Source: an uncultured Chloroflexota bacterium (GTDB lineage: Bacteria; Chloroflexota; Dehalococcoidia; Lucifugimonadales; CAJXCD01). From it: a stretch of DNA of 46,252 nucleotides. The position numbers and the translations under genes are program-made. Shown one piece after another: positions 27,315 through 35,624 of this stretch. Below the pieces are notes generated by a model. The model worked only from the letters and a program-made list of their open reading frames with translations. It had not been told where the DNA came from and did not search any database. Positions within the stretch are counted from its first letter, which is position 1; every line of letters begins with the position of its first letter. The stretch covers positions 1 through 46,252 of the forward strand of contig CAJXCD010000011.1 in the NCBI GenBank assembly GCA_913051545.1, in the 5' to 3' direction.

Positions 27315-29010
27315 TCATAAACCTACACGTAGAAGCAGTGCATGGCTGGATTCACCAGACCTATATGGTTGGCTTAGGCGCGCTGCTTTAAAATCAGAAG
27401 GATTTTCCAAACAACTCAGCGAAAACCGTCCTATTATAGGAATTTGCAACACATGGAGTGAACTCACACACTGTAATATCCATTTAAGAGATCTCGCTGA
27501 ATCTGTTAAACAAGGTGTCGAATCTGCTGGAGGACTTCCTCTTGAATTTCCTGTAATGTCACTAGGGGAATACAACATGGTACCCACAGCGATGATGTAC
27601 CGTAACTTGCTAAGCATGGAGGTAGAAGAGTCAATTCTAGCAAACCCGTTAGATGGAGTCGTTCTATTAGCAGGTTGCGACAAAACGACACCAGCACTGC
27701 TAATGGGAGCTACAAGCGCCAACATACCTGCCATACTTGTTACTGGAGGCCCTCAACTCAAAAGTGTCTGGAGAGGGGAAGAACTTGGCACTTGCACGGA
27801 CTGTCGCCGATATCAGCAAGAGTTGCGATCTGGAAACATAACTAACCAAGATTGGGAAGACCTGCAAAACGTAATTATAAATAGTCCTGGGCATTGTGGA
27901 GTAATGGGTACAGCATCGACTATGGCCGCGATTGGAGAAGCTCTTGGAATTGCATTACCTGGAAATACTTCTATCCCGGCAGCTCACCCCGAACGACACA
28001 CGCTGGCAAGAAAAAGTGGGGAAACTATTATTGATATGGTTAACCACAATATATACCCTAGAAAAATTCTAACGGAAAATTCATTCATCAACGCGATTCG
28101 TGTGATACACGCTATAGGAGGATCAACTAATGCTATAGTTCATCTAATAGCCATCGCTGGTAGAGCGGGTATAAACTTACCTCTATCCATTTTCGACAAA
28201 CTATCTAAAACCACCCCTCTACTTGTAAATTTAAAACCGTCTGGAAAATACTTGATGGAGGATTTCCATAAAGTAGGCGGACTTCAAGCAGTCCTTTCAC
28301 AATTGAATCCTATTCTTAACTCAAATGTAGAAAACATATCAGGTAAAACACTAGATGAAACTGTATCTGACGTAGCAGTAGAAAAAAATGATGTTATACA
28401 CAACCTTAACAATCCAATTAGCATGGAAGGTGGTCTAGCTGTGCTCCACGGTTCACTAGCGCCCAATGGTGCAATAATTAAACAGACGGCTGCGTCTCCA
28501 AATTTACTTAATCACCAGGGGCGTGCGGTAGTATTCGAAAACCACGAAGATATGGAAAATCGTATTGATGACCCACGTCTCGACGTATGTCCCAAAGATA
28601 TCCTTGTAATGCGAAATAGTGGACCAATTGGTGGTCCTGGTATGCCAGAGTGGGGTCTTATACCTATACCAAAAAAACTTGCTAAATCTGGCGTAAAAGA
28701 TATGGTTCGAATTAGTGACGCACGAATCAGTGGTACTGCTTTTGGTACAGTTGTGGTACACGTCACTCCAGAGTCGGCCATTGGCGGCCCTATAGCAGCA
28801 GTCCAAAATGGTGACTTGATCTCGATAGATGTTTCAGAAAGGAAGCTAGATATACTGGTATCCCATTCTGAAATTAAACGTAGGCTAAAAGAATCCAAAT
28901 ACTCTGTCCAAACTCCAAATCGAGGTTACCAATGGCTATACTCAAGACACATATTACAAGCTGATAAAGGATGTGATTTTGATTTCCTGATACCGGATTA
29001 TGAAAACTGA
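27307..29010 (+). CDS. IlvD/Edd-family sugar-acid (aldonate) dehydratase
   Basis: The ATG at 27307, overlapping the previous stop by 8 bp, is preferred over an upstream in-frame ATG at 27268; it gives 567 residues. Fe-S cluster ligands are visible as Cys56 (LTHCNIH), Cys124 (GCDKTTPA) and Cys197 (GHCGVMGTAS), with the carbamylated Lys126. The spacing (68 and 73 residues) matches L-arabinonate dehydratase. The opening NTWSELTHCN and GGLPLEFPVMSLGE are typical of the sugar-acid branch (L-arabinonate, D-xylonate) rather than of true dihydroxy-acid dehydratase. SDARISGTAFGTV holds the catalytic Ser. It would turn an aldonate into a 2-keto-3-deoxy sugar acid. The sugar is unknown and no aldolase or sugar dehydrogenase lies nearby. 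Confidence 0.88.
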   Translation: MTSHKPTRRSSAWLDSPDLYGWLRRAALKSEGFSKQLSENRPIIGICNTWSELTHCNIHLRDLAESVKQGVESAGGLPLEFPVMSLGEYNMVPTAMMYRNLLSMEVEESILANPLDGVVLLAGCDKTTPALLMGATSANIPAILVTGGPQLKSVWRGEELGTCTDCRRYQQELRSGNITNQDWEDLQNVIINSPGHCGVMGTASTMAAIGEALGIALPGNTSIPAAHPERHTLARKSGETIIDMVNHNIYPRKILTENSFINAIRVIHAIGGSTNAIVHLIAIAGRAGINLPLSIFDKLSKTTPLLVNLKPSGKYLMEDFHKVGGLQAVLSQLNPILNSNVENISGKTLDETVSDVAVEKNDVIHNLNNPISMEGGLAVLHGSLAPNGAIIKQTAASPNLLNHQGRAVVFENHEDMENRIDDPRLDVCPKDILVMRNSGPIGGPGMPEWGLIPIPKKLAKSGVKDMVRISDARISGTAFGTVVVHVTPESAIGGPIAAVQNGDLISIDVSERKLDILVSHSEIKRRLKESKYSVQTPNRGYQWLYSRHILQADKGCDFDFLIPDYEN

Positions 29011-29033
29011 AGCTAATCTATCCAAGCTAATAT

Positions 29034-30416
29034 TTAATAAAATTGTATTTCTTCATCTACTGAAGCTACCTTGCTCATCTTGATGTCTCCTATACGTTTT
29101 CTCACATCATTAAGTGACACCTTTGATGCGCCCAATTCTTCCGCAACTATTAAGTCAGACTCAGATTGATCATCGAATCCCAATACCGAAGCGACAATAG
29201 CCCTATTTAAATACGCCGGTACATATTGTGGGAATGTTCTTATTGCCTCTCCAAAATCAGCATAGGCTTTTTCATATAATTGCATTCGTACAAATATCTG
29301 TCCTCGGTCCATATAGTATGATGTATAGCCTGGTGAAATCCTGATCGCCTGGTCAAACTCTTGTACAGCTTGATCATACAATCCCATAAATGCTAGCGCG
29401 ATTCCTTTTCCTCCATAAGCTTCATCCAGCTGAGGGTTCAAAGTCAAGCTAACATCGTAGTCATCAAAAGACCTGTCATACTGACCTAAGTCGTTCCACG
29501 CATGGCCTCTGTTTAGGTAATAATCGGCTATATCAGGTGCCAACATAATAGCTTGATCATAATCTAGAATAGCTAATCCAATCTCATTTTTTTCATAGTA
29601 TGAATTCCCACGCTCAAAGTATGTAATCCCATCACCCAATCCAGCATCAATCACTTCAGTCAAATCGTTAATAGCATTATCTAATTTGCCGGCTAAACGG
29701 GATGCTACCCCTCTGTCCCTAAGGTATATCTTATTCTCAGGATCCTTATCTAAAGCAACGGAATAATCATTCAGAGAAAGATCCACCTCTTCAAGCAATG
29801 CGTAAACCCCAGCTCGATTATAGTAAGCTATCGCACACGAAGGATCTAATTCAATAGCCTTAGATAAGTCATCTCTAGCTGAAATTATTTGGTCTGTTTT
29901 TATTTTTGCAGTGGCTCTGGTTAAATAATATTCTTTATTAGATGAATTAAGATTAATCGCAAATCCGAGGTCTTGAATTGCTAAAGAATGCTCTCCTATA
30001 GACCCATATGCGCGACCACGTAAGTGGAAGGCTTCACTGTTACTACTATTAAAGTCCAACACTACATTTAAGTCTTCTATAACTTCTATAGCCAAGCCTG
30101 ATTGCCATCTTATCCTAGCCCGTTCATACCTTGCGCCGACATGATTCCCATCATATTTAATAGCATTATTTAAACTTAAAAGCACATCCTCTTCAGACCC
30201 TATTTCCCCTAGGGCTATCGCTTTCAGGTACCAAATTTCTGCGTTAGTTTTATCAGAGCCCAAAGCCAATTCATATTGCTCTATCTCTTTTTGCCATTCT
30301 CCCTGGCTGCGAAAATCTCCAGCTTTAGAGAGATGTTCTTCTACTTCACTAGATCCACAACTCAAAACAAATAAAATGAGAACCACTAAAGAAACTTTTT
30401 GCAGATTCATATCCAT
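29034..30416 (-). CDS. TPR-repeat lipoprotein
   Basis: The 460-residue product has a signal sequence ending in a lipobox (LFVLSC) within the first 22 residues. About eleven tetratricopeptide repeats of 34 residues follow, recognisable by W/Y-x-x-x-x-x-x-A/G patterns such as AIAYYNRAGVYALLEE, YYLNRGHAWNDLGQYDRS and AYGGKGIALAFMGLYDQA. Such lipoproteins act as extracytoplasmic scaffolds. It begins 3 bp after the stop of the VCBS-repeat gene, so the two are almost certainly co-translated. Partner proteins are unknown. Confidence 0.85.
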   Translation of the reverse strand: MDMNLQKVSLVVLILFVLSCGSSEVEEHLSKAGDFRSQGEWQKEIEQYELALGSDKTNAEIWYLKAIALGEIGSEEDVLLSLNNAIKYDGNHVGARYERARIRWQSGLAIEVIEDLNVVLDFNSSNSEAFHLRGRAYGSIGEHSLAIQDLGFAINLNSSNKEYYLTRATAKIKTDQIISARDDLSKAIELDPSCAIAYYNRAGVYALLEEVDLSLNDYSVALDKDPENKIYLRDRGVASRLAGKLDNAINDLTEVIDAGLGDGITYFERGNSYYEKNEIGLAILDYDQAIMLAPDIADYYLNRGHAWNDLGQYDRSFDDYDVSLTLNPQLDEAYGGKGIALAFMGLYDQAVQEFDQAIRISPGYTSYYMDRGQIFVRMQLYEKAYADFGEAIRTFPQYVPAYLNRAIVASVLGFDDQSESDLIVAEELGASKVSLNDVRKRIGDIKMSKVASVDEEIQFY

Positions 30417-30419
30417 CGG

Positions 30420-31748
30420 TTAATCATGAGCACTCAAGGGTTTGAAAGAAAACAAACGGTGACCCGCATCTCCACCTGATTGATCCATGGTGCCCCCTAG
30501 AATTTCAAAACTCCCATCACCGTCCAAGTCAAAAACCTCTATCGACGCTGTCATAGAAGGAACATTTAAACCTATATCGTGTCTAACAAAATCTTGTCTC
30601 CCATCATTTTCAAGCCAAATCATACCCTGTAGTCTAGCCCTTGGAAAAACTTCAGGAAGCTGCATTGTAGAAAGTACTAAATCAATATCATTATCCCCGT
30701 CAACATCTAAAGGTTTAACAGCGTATGCACCCCAAATCCTGATGATATCTCTATACTGAAACTCACCCGATCCATTGTTTTCTAACCAAGATAAACCATG
30801 AACATTGTTTGGATCTACTCCATCAGGAATCTCGTAATAATTCAAAGCGTCCCCATTGGTCACAAGTATATCAATATCTCCGTCCTGGTCTAGGTCAAAC
30901 AACTCAATCCCTGTCATAGCAAAATATATTTTGTCAGAGTTAAATAATATTTCTTTTGAGAAATCCCCTTTCCCATTATTTCGAAATAATAAAACTTCTT
31001 CGTAATCTTGTGATAAGGAAACTGCCAAGTCTATGTCAGAGTCACCATCTGCATCAAACGGGAAAGCATGTATAGCACCGGGTCGAGCATCTAAAACATG
31101 CTCTTCGAACCTAAAATTCTCCTTTTGCTCCATCCAAACAATTTTGCCAGTAGTATTACCAAAAACGCATACCGCAATATCAATATCTCCATCATCGTCG
31201 AAATCAGCAGATTCAGCACACGCTACTCTACCTACTTTTTCTAGCAAAACTTCTGTACTAAATTCAAAATCACCATTATTCCTTTTCAATACAACCCGCC
31301 CTACTTTTGCATCACTTTCCCAAAGCGTACCGATATCCGCTACTAAAATGTCCTTGTCCCCGTCTAGATCTATATCTGAAATATGTGTCCTTACAGGTTC
31401 ACGCAAACCATCTGAAATAATGACTGGCTCATCCTGGTCACGTAACCAAACCACTTGACCACGTGTAGGCTCTGAAACAAATATCTGACTATTTCCATCA
31501 CCTACGAGATCACCTCTTCGAATATTGGATGTGGTATGTGGCGCACCATCAGTCAGTAATGCCCGCACAACCAATTCATCTACACCTCCTTCCAATAAAT
31601 CCACCGGAGTAATGATATCTGTGGTTGAAGGCTCATAGACAGAAGATTCTGAAGATCCAAGATTTGGCAACTTTATATCGATAACCAAATATTTAATTCC
31701 AGCAAAAATCAATATTGTTAACAGACCCAGTAGGGCTATATATCTCAC
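30420..31748 (-). CDS. FG-GAP/VCBS-repeat extracellular protein with N-terminal anchor
   Basis: One hydrophobic segment (residues 3-24) serves as signal or anchor. The remaining 415 residues form a beta-propeller-like array. At least six Asp-rich calcium-type motifs are visible: DLDGDKDILV, DFDDDGDIDIAV, DADGDSDIDLAV, DLDQDGDIDILV, DVDGDNDIDLVL and DLDGDGSFEIL. This matches the FG-GAP/VCBS families of surface binding or adhesion proteins. It starts at a GTG preceded by AAAGG. It shares a minus-strand run with an esterase upstream (38 bp) and a TPR lipoprotein downstream (3 bp). The ligand is unknown. Confidence 0.85.
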   Translation of the reverse strand: MRYIALLGLLTILIFAGIKYLVIDIKLPNLGSSESSVYEPSTTDIITPVDLLEGGVDELVVRALLTDGAPHTTSNIRRGDLVGDGNSQIFVSEPTRGQVVWLRDQDEPVIISDGLREPVRTHISDIDLDGDKDILVADIGTLWESDAKVGRVVLKRNNGDFEFSTEVLLEKVGRVACAESADFDDDGDIDIAVCVFGNTTGKIVWMEQKENFRFEEHVLDARPGAIHAFPFDADGDSDIDLAVSLSQDYEEVLLFRNNGKGDFSKEILFNSDKIYFAMTGIELFDLDQDGDIDILVTNGDALNYYEIPDGVDPNNVHGLSWLENNGSGEFQYRDIIRIWGAYAVKPLDVDGDNDIDLVLSTMQLPEVFPRARLQGMIWLENDGRQDFVRHDIGLNVPSMTASIEVFDLDGDGSFEILGGTMDQSGGDAGHRLFSFKPLSAHD

Positions 31749-31786
31749 CTTTTAAGCCTCTTATCTATAGTCGACTTATACTTATC

Positions 31787-32488
31787 TTAATGATCTCTTT
31801 GATCAAAAATACAACTTATCCAATTACTAAGGTCACTAATAACAGCCTCATTGATCTCGTGTCCCATCTGATATTCATGGTATTTCGGCAAATACCCGCA
31901 TTCTTCCAGAAATCTACTTGCTTCCCTACCTTGTCCAACTGGAATAACCATGTCTGTGCTTCCATGAGCTATAAAAAGGCCCTGTGAACGATCTTTTGGT
32001 AGTTGGGTATTCAATTGATCCTGATTTTGTATTCGCCCACTCAATGCTACTAGACCACTGAATTCATCTGGTCTAGGTAATCCGAAGCCATAAGTCATGA
32101 TTGCCCCTTGAGAAAAACCACCTAACACCATGTTGCCCGATTCGATGGAATAAAGACTCTTTAAATCTTCAAAGAAATACTCGAGTCGCTGTTCTGATTC
32201 TTTTAGCATTTCTACGATATTTGCTGTACTGCCCATATTCTCTTCGATTTCGGCCCAAGCAAAACTAGAGTACCCATACATATCTCCTAGGCTGAACGGA
32301 GCATTTGGGAAAGCGAAAATATATCTGTCTGCCCCGATAAATTCGGAAAGACCGACTAAATCTCCCATGTGCGATCCATAGCCATGCAGCAAAACTATTA
32401 TGGGTAAAATACTACTGGCATCAAAATCATCCGGCTCAGCAGTGAGAAAAGACAGACTCTTACCATCATGTTTCTTAATATCCACCAA
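31787..32488 (-). CDS. Phospholipase/carboxylesterase-type alpha/beta hydrolase
   Basis: This 233-residue serine hydrolase belongs to the phospholipase/carboxylesterase (acyl-protein thioesterase-like) group. It has an oxyanion loop VLLHGYGSHMGD, the nucleophile elbow GGFSQGA, an acid in HGSTDMVIPV and the catalytic His in MGHEI. It has no signal peptide, so it is cytoplasmic and hydrolyses small esters. The start is a TTG, with the GTG directly after as an alternative. Whether it belongs functionally with the downstream VCBS and TPR genes is unclear; they share strand and tight spacing. Confidence 0.85.
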   Translation of the reverse strand: MVDIKKHDGKSLSFLTAEPDDFDASSILPIIVLLHGYGSHMGDLVGLSEFIGADRYIFAFPNAPFSLGDMYGYSSFAWAEIEENMGSTANIVEMLKESEQRLEYFFEDLKSLYSIESGNMVLGGFSQGAIMTYGFGLPRPDEFSGLVALSGRIQNQDQLNTQLPKDRSQGLFIAHGSTDMVIPVGQGREASRFLEECGYLPKYHEYQMGHEINEAVISDLSNWISCIFDQRDH

Positions 32489-32565
32489 TATGCTCTCTTA
32501 CTGTTTAATAAGTAAATTCTTAAGTATAAGCTTATTGCCACAAAATAGAGTTGGCAAGTATCAAA

Positions 32566-32594
32566 GTTGAGTATAAACCTCCCATCGGTATAAA
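32566..32594 (+). promoter_or_regulatory. Promoter of the tsaE-tsaB-ndk gene run
   Basis: TTGAGT (32566-32571) and TATAAA (32589-32594) are separated by exactly 17 bp in the divergent gap before the gene at 32661. The predicted leader is about 60 bases and contains AAGGGG just upstream of the ATG. Confidence 0.45.
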
Positions 32595-32660
32595 ATCCCC
32601 ATGGTCACCAATATATTTACGGATAATTTATCTTAGTGCTAGCGTCGCAGAAGGGGAAAA

Positions 32661-33431
32661 ATGAGCAAATTTATAGATGCGTTGTCCGTAGTAGGACAAA
32701 AACCTATATCACCCATGGGATTTAGGAACAGTACAACAGATTATCCTGACACAAATCAATTAATCGTAGTATCTAGTGTTTCAGACAACTTCCTATATAA
32801 GAACCCATCTCTAGTAAAGAAACCGTTTGATGCATTACTCATCTCTATTGGCAGCCAAAAACCTGATTATGTACCCTCCAAATCAGAGAAAATAATTTGG
32901 GGTGCAAGATCACCCGAATTCACGGCCCAAAAAGCATCGAGCCTAGCAAAAATCGGATGTGATTTCGTCGTTTTCGAGTCGCTTCAAACTCAAGCCTCAT
33001 TACTGAACAACGACAATCTCGGTATAGTAGCAACTCTACGACCTGAAATGAGTGACGAAACAATACGTTCTATAACAGATCTTCAAATCGATGCGGTCTT
33101 ATACCACCCACCTATAATAGAAACGCCCGTGACCATTGAGGTGGCTTCAGCTATCCAGAGAGTCCTAAATTTAATAGACAAACCAATGATTCTGGAAATC
33201 ACAAATACAGTAGACAGTTCCGAAATTGAGCTAATAAGAAACATGGGCGTATCCGGGATTTCAGTGAATATTAATACTCAAAAACGCATAAAGGAGTTAT
33301 CCAAAATCAGAGATGCCATTGGAAAGCTTCCTAAGCCTAAGGTTAAACAAATAGACAGAGATGCAATCCTTCCTAACGAACAAAGTCCGATTGAAAATAA
33401 TGAACACGACATTTATGACGATGATTATTAA
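32661..33431 (+). CDS. Protein of unknown function with a TIM-barrel-like pattern
   Basis: I cannot assign a known enzyme family to this 256-residue protein. After AAGGGG and an ATG, residues 30-215 alternate short hydrophobic strands and helices: FDALLISIG, KIIWGARS, GCDFVVFES, LGIVATLR, DAVLYHP, MILEITNT and GVSGISVN. This fits a (beta/alpha)8 barrel such as those in phosphate-binding synthases. The last 35 residues are acidic and probably disordered, ending in HDIYDDDY. It opens a plus-strand run with tsaE, tsaB and ndk, after a 53-bp gap. No catalytic residues can be named. Confidence 0.65.
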   Translation: MSKFIDALSVVGQKPISPMGFRNSTTDYPDTNQLIVVSSVSDNFLYKNPSLVKKPFDALLISIGSQKPDYVPSKSEKIIWGARSPEFTAQKASSLAKIGCDFVVFESLQTQASLLNNDNLGIVATLRPEMSDETIRSITDLQIDAVLYHPPIIETPVTIEVASAIQRVLNLIDKPMILEITNTVDSSEIELIRNMGVSGISVNINTQKRIKELSKIRDAIGKLPKPKVKQIDRDAILPNEQSPIENNEHDIYDDDY

Positions 33432-33484
33432 TTCTCTATTACAAACATACATAGATTAACAGTTAAATATGCTAATTAACTTAC

Positions 33485-33988
33485 TTGACCAATAACAGGT
33501 CTAATCTCGTGAAAGACACTATAGAAAAATTTAGTACTAGTCCAAACAATACCCGGAAGATAGGCAAGGTTATCGGCGCAGAGTCATGTCCCGGTGACCT
33601 CGTCCTACTTTATGGTGAACTGGGTAGTGGGAAAACATGCCTGACACAGGGGATACTATGGGGTATGGGATCAGATGAATATGCCCGTAGCCCTACTTTC
33701 GTAATGATATCAGAATATAAAACGTCTATACCTCTGTACCATATGGATTTTTATAGGCTTGATGTAGATCAAAATACTACGGAGATAGGTATCGAAGAAT
33801 ATATAGATGACTATGGAGTTTGCGTAATTGAATGGCCGGAAAAAGTACCATATTTAGCTAACAGGGATCACCTCGAGGTAAAAATCAAAGTTTCTAGTGA
33901 AACTGACAGGATGATTTCGCTATCTGGGATTGGCGAACGATACAATAAAATAATCCAAACTCTTAAAGAAATTCTAAAAGAAAAATAG
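33485..33988 (+). CDS. tsaE: tRNA threonylcarbamoyladenosine biosynthesis ATPase TsaE
   Basis: TsaE is the ATPase that drives the TsaB-TsaD complex in making the t6A37 modification of ANN-decoding tRNAs. The Walker A motif GELGSGKT lies at residues 44-51. PTFVMISEY, YHMDFYRL and VIEWPEKV complete the family pattern. At 167 residues the length is normal. The TTG at 33485 has no clear ribosome binding site; a GTG at 33509, nine bases after AGG, is a possible alternative. tsaB follows after a single base, so they are translated together. tsaD is not in the window. Confidence 0.93.
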   Translation: MTNNRSNLVKDTIEKFSTSPNNTRKIGKVIGAESCPGDLVLLYGELGSGKTCLTQGILWGMGSDEYARSPTFVMISEYKTSIPLYHMDFYRLDVDQNTTEIGIEEYIDDYGVCVIEWPEKVPYLANRDHLEVKIKVSSETDRMISLSGIGERYNKIIQTLKEILKEK

Positions 33989-33989
33989 T

Positions 33990-34679
33990 ATGTCTAAATC
34001 ATTAGAATTGTGCATCGACACATCAACAAGGTATGCCTCGGTTGCTATTTCATCATACGGTACAATACTGGTGAATCTCTCCTGGCATTCCCAACTCAAC
34101 CATTCAGTTGAGTTGGTTCCAGCTATTCAAGATATACTCAGCCGTACCGGAATTAAAATATCTGACCTAAGCGCTGTATTCGTCGCCAGAGGCCCAGGCG
34201 GATTTAGTGCACTTCGAGTCGGTATAAGCTTCGCTAAATCACTCGCATCTGCAAGAAGCTTACCTATAGTATCGGTTCCAACACTAGATATAGAATCGCA
34301 ACCATTCATGAACCTGGAACGCCCAGTATGCGCTGTTATACAGGCCGGCAAAGAAAAAATATATTCGGGATTGTACCACCCAAAACGAGCAACAACAGAA
34401 AGTTGCGATCTAGAATACAAAGTATTTAAACCAAACGAACTAATCGATTCACTACCGGACAAAACATTGATTTGCGGAGAAGCTGCAAACACCATAGGAA
34501 TGCTAATTTGCTCAAAATCGCTTATAGTAGTAGATTCAGGGCCACCTACTAGGAATGGTGTCGCCCTAGGGAGACTTGGATATGAAAGACTTAAGGAAGG
34601 TAACATAGACGACCCAATAAAATTGGAACCGATTTATCTCCATGGGTCCCAAATTAAATCTGCGAGTCGAAATAGGTGA
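33990..34679 (+). CDS. tsaB: tRNA threonylcarbamoyladenosine biosynthesis protein TsaB
   Basis: This 229-residue actin/HSP70-like fold protein is the scaffold partner of TsaD in t6A synthesis. The N-terminal ELCIDTSTRYASVAI, the VELVPAIQDIL helix and the segment ARGPGGFSALRVGISFAKSLA are the classic TsaB features. It begins one base after the tsaE stop and ends 54 bp before the ndk start on the same strand. Confidence 0.94.
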   Translation: MSKSLELCIDTSTRYASVAISSYGTILVNLSWHSQLNHSVELVPAIQDILSRTGIKISDLSAVFVARGPGGFSALRVGISFAKSLASARSLPIVSVPTLDIESQPFMNLERPVCAVIQAGKEKIYSGLYHPKRATTESCDLEYKVFKPNELIDSLPDKTLICGEAANTIGMLICSKSLIVVDSGPPTRNGVALGRLGYERLKEGNIDDPIKLEPIYLHGSQIKSASRNR

Positions 34680-34733
34680 GATATACGACTAATTGGCTTT
34701 GGTGTCCGCTGTACTCAAAATAAGGAGAAGAAA

Positions 34734-35186
34734 ATTCAGAGAACACTAGTCCTACTTAAACCAGACGCTGTCCAAAGACTTTTGATTGGAGAACTAATTA
34801 CACGCATAGAAAGAAGAGGACTTAAACTTGTCGGTATAAAACTGATTTCTATCGATGTTAATCTCGCCCAAAAACACTATGATGCTCACTCCGACAAACC
34901 GTTCTTTGATGGGCTAGTGGATTTTATTACCTCAGGCCCAGTGGTAGCGATGGTGTGGTCAGGAGAAAATGCTGTGAGCATTGTAAGATCAACTATGGGT
35001 TCCACCGACCCCGTTGAGTCAAATCCAGGGACAGTTAGAGGGGATCTTGCCATGTCAATAGGCCAGAACTTGATCCACGGGTCCGACTCTGAAGAGACCG
35101 CCGAACACGAAATAAACCTATTTTTTACTAGCAATGAGCTTGTAGACTACAATAGAAGTATAGACAGCTGGACTACTGGATCCTGA
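34734..35186 (+). CDS. ndk: Nucleoside diphosphate kinase with an apparent ATT start codon
   Basis: The enzyme transfers the gamma phosphate between nucleoside triphosphates and diphosphates through a phospho-His. The catalytic His sits in NLIHGSDS, and KPFFDGLVDFITSGPV and GATDP-like GSTDP are conserved. The conserved N-terminus QRTLVLLKPDAVQR lies upstream of the first conventional start codon (TTG at 34782). The frame contains no ATG, GTG or TTG between the preceding in-frame stop (34677) and that TTG. An ATT at 34734 stands six bases after AAGGAG (34722-34727) and gives 150 residues, the normal size. Starting at the TTG would remove the first beta strand. It overlaps the convergent rsfS gene by 14 bp. 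Confidence 0.93.
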   Translation: MQRTLVLLKPDAVQRLLIGELITRIERRGLKLVGIKLISIDVNLAQKHYDAHSDKPFFDGLVDFITSGPVVAMVWSGENAVSIVRSTMGSTDPVESNPGTVRGDLAMSIGQNLIHGSDSEETAEHEINLFFTSNELVDYNRSIDSWTTGS

Positions 35187-35535
35187 TAACTTCTATACCC
35201 CTCGGCCAGGCATCCTCAATATCATAGTAATCACGTTCTTGATCTCGAAAGAGGTGAACAATCAAGTCACCAAAATCCATGAGGACCCAACCAGAGTCCG
35301 AGGAGCCCTCTCTGTGATGTAATACGGCCCCTCGACTTTCCAAGGCTGTCTCAATATCATCTATCAAACTACTTAAATGTCTGGAGGAATTTCCAGTAAG
35401 AATTACAAAGAAATCCGTGAAATCACTGACCTCACGAATATCTAGCATAACTACATCATACGCTTGCTTATCAGATGCAACATCCAATGCGAGTCGAGCA
35501 ATTTCAGACGACTCAAATGTGGTTAGTTGGGGCAT
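35173..35535 (-). CDS. rsfS: Ribosome silencing factor RsfS (Iojap family)
   Basis: RsfS binds ribosomal protein L14 and blocks subunit joining when nutrients are scarce. The domain covers nearly the whole 120-residue protein: KQAYDVVMLDIREVSDFTDF, FVILTGNSSRHL, HHREGSSDSGWVLMDFGDLI and VHLFRDQERDYYDIEDAW. The open frame extends upstream to 35643. The ATG at 35535 (MPQLTTFE) is chosen because the extension is unlike the family and a strong promoter ends six bases before this ATG. It converges with ndk, with 14 bp of coding overlap. Confidence 0.93.
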   Translation of the reverse strand: MPQLTTFESSEIARLALDVASDKQAYDVVMLDIREVSDFTDFFVILTGNSSRHLSSLIDDIETALESRGAVLHHREGSSDSGWVLMDFGDLIVHLFRDQERDYYDIEDAWPRGIEVIRIQ

Positions 35536-35541
35536 TATGGG

Positions 35542-35570
35542 ATTATAGAGATATGCCACAACACGGTCAA
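35542..35570 (-). promoter_or_regulatory. Consensus promoter of rsfS, leaderless
   Basis: On the minus strand TTGACC (35570-35565) and a perfect TATAAT (35547-35542) are separated by 17 bp. Six bases lie between the -10 box and the rsfS ATG at 35535, so RNA synthesis should begin at the start codon itself. No Shine-Dalgarno is present. Confidence 0.7.
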
Positions 35571-35624
35571 CAAGTATAATACAGCACCCTGAATTGGATA
35601 GACCTAAATGAGCATGGAGAACAA

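Noticed and set aside
27307-29010. Dihydroxy-acid dehydratase of branched-chain amino acid synthesis (ilvD)
   Set aside because: The N-terminal segments and cysteine spacing match the sugar-acid dehydratase branch, and no ilv genes are nearby.
34782-35186. ndk starting at TTG 34782
   Set aside because: This would delete the conserved first strand of the enzyme, and no ribosome binding site stands before the TTG.
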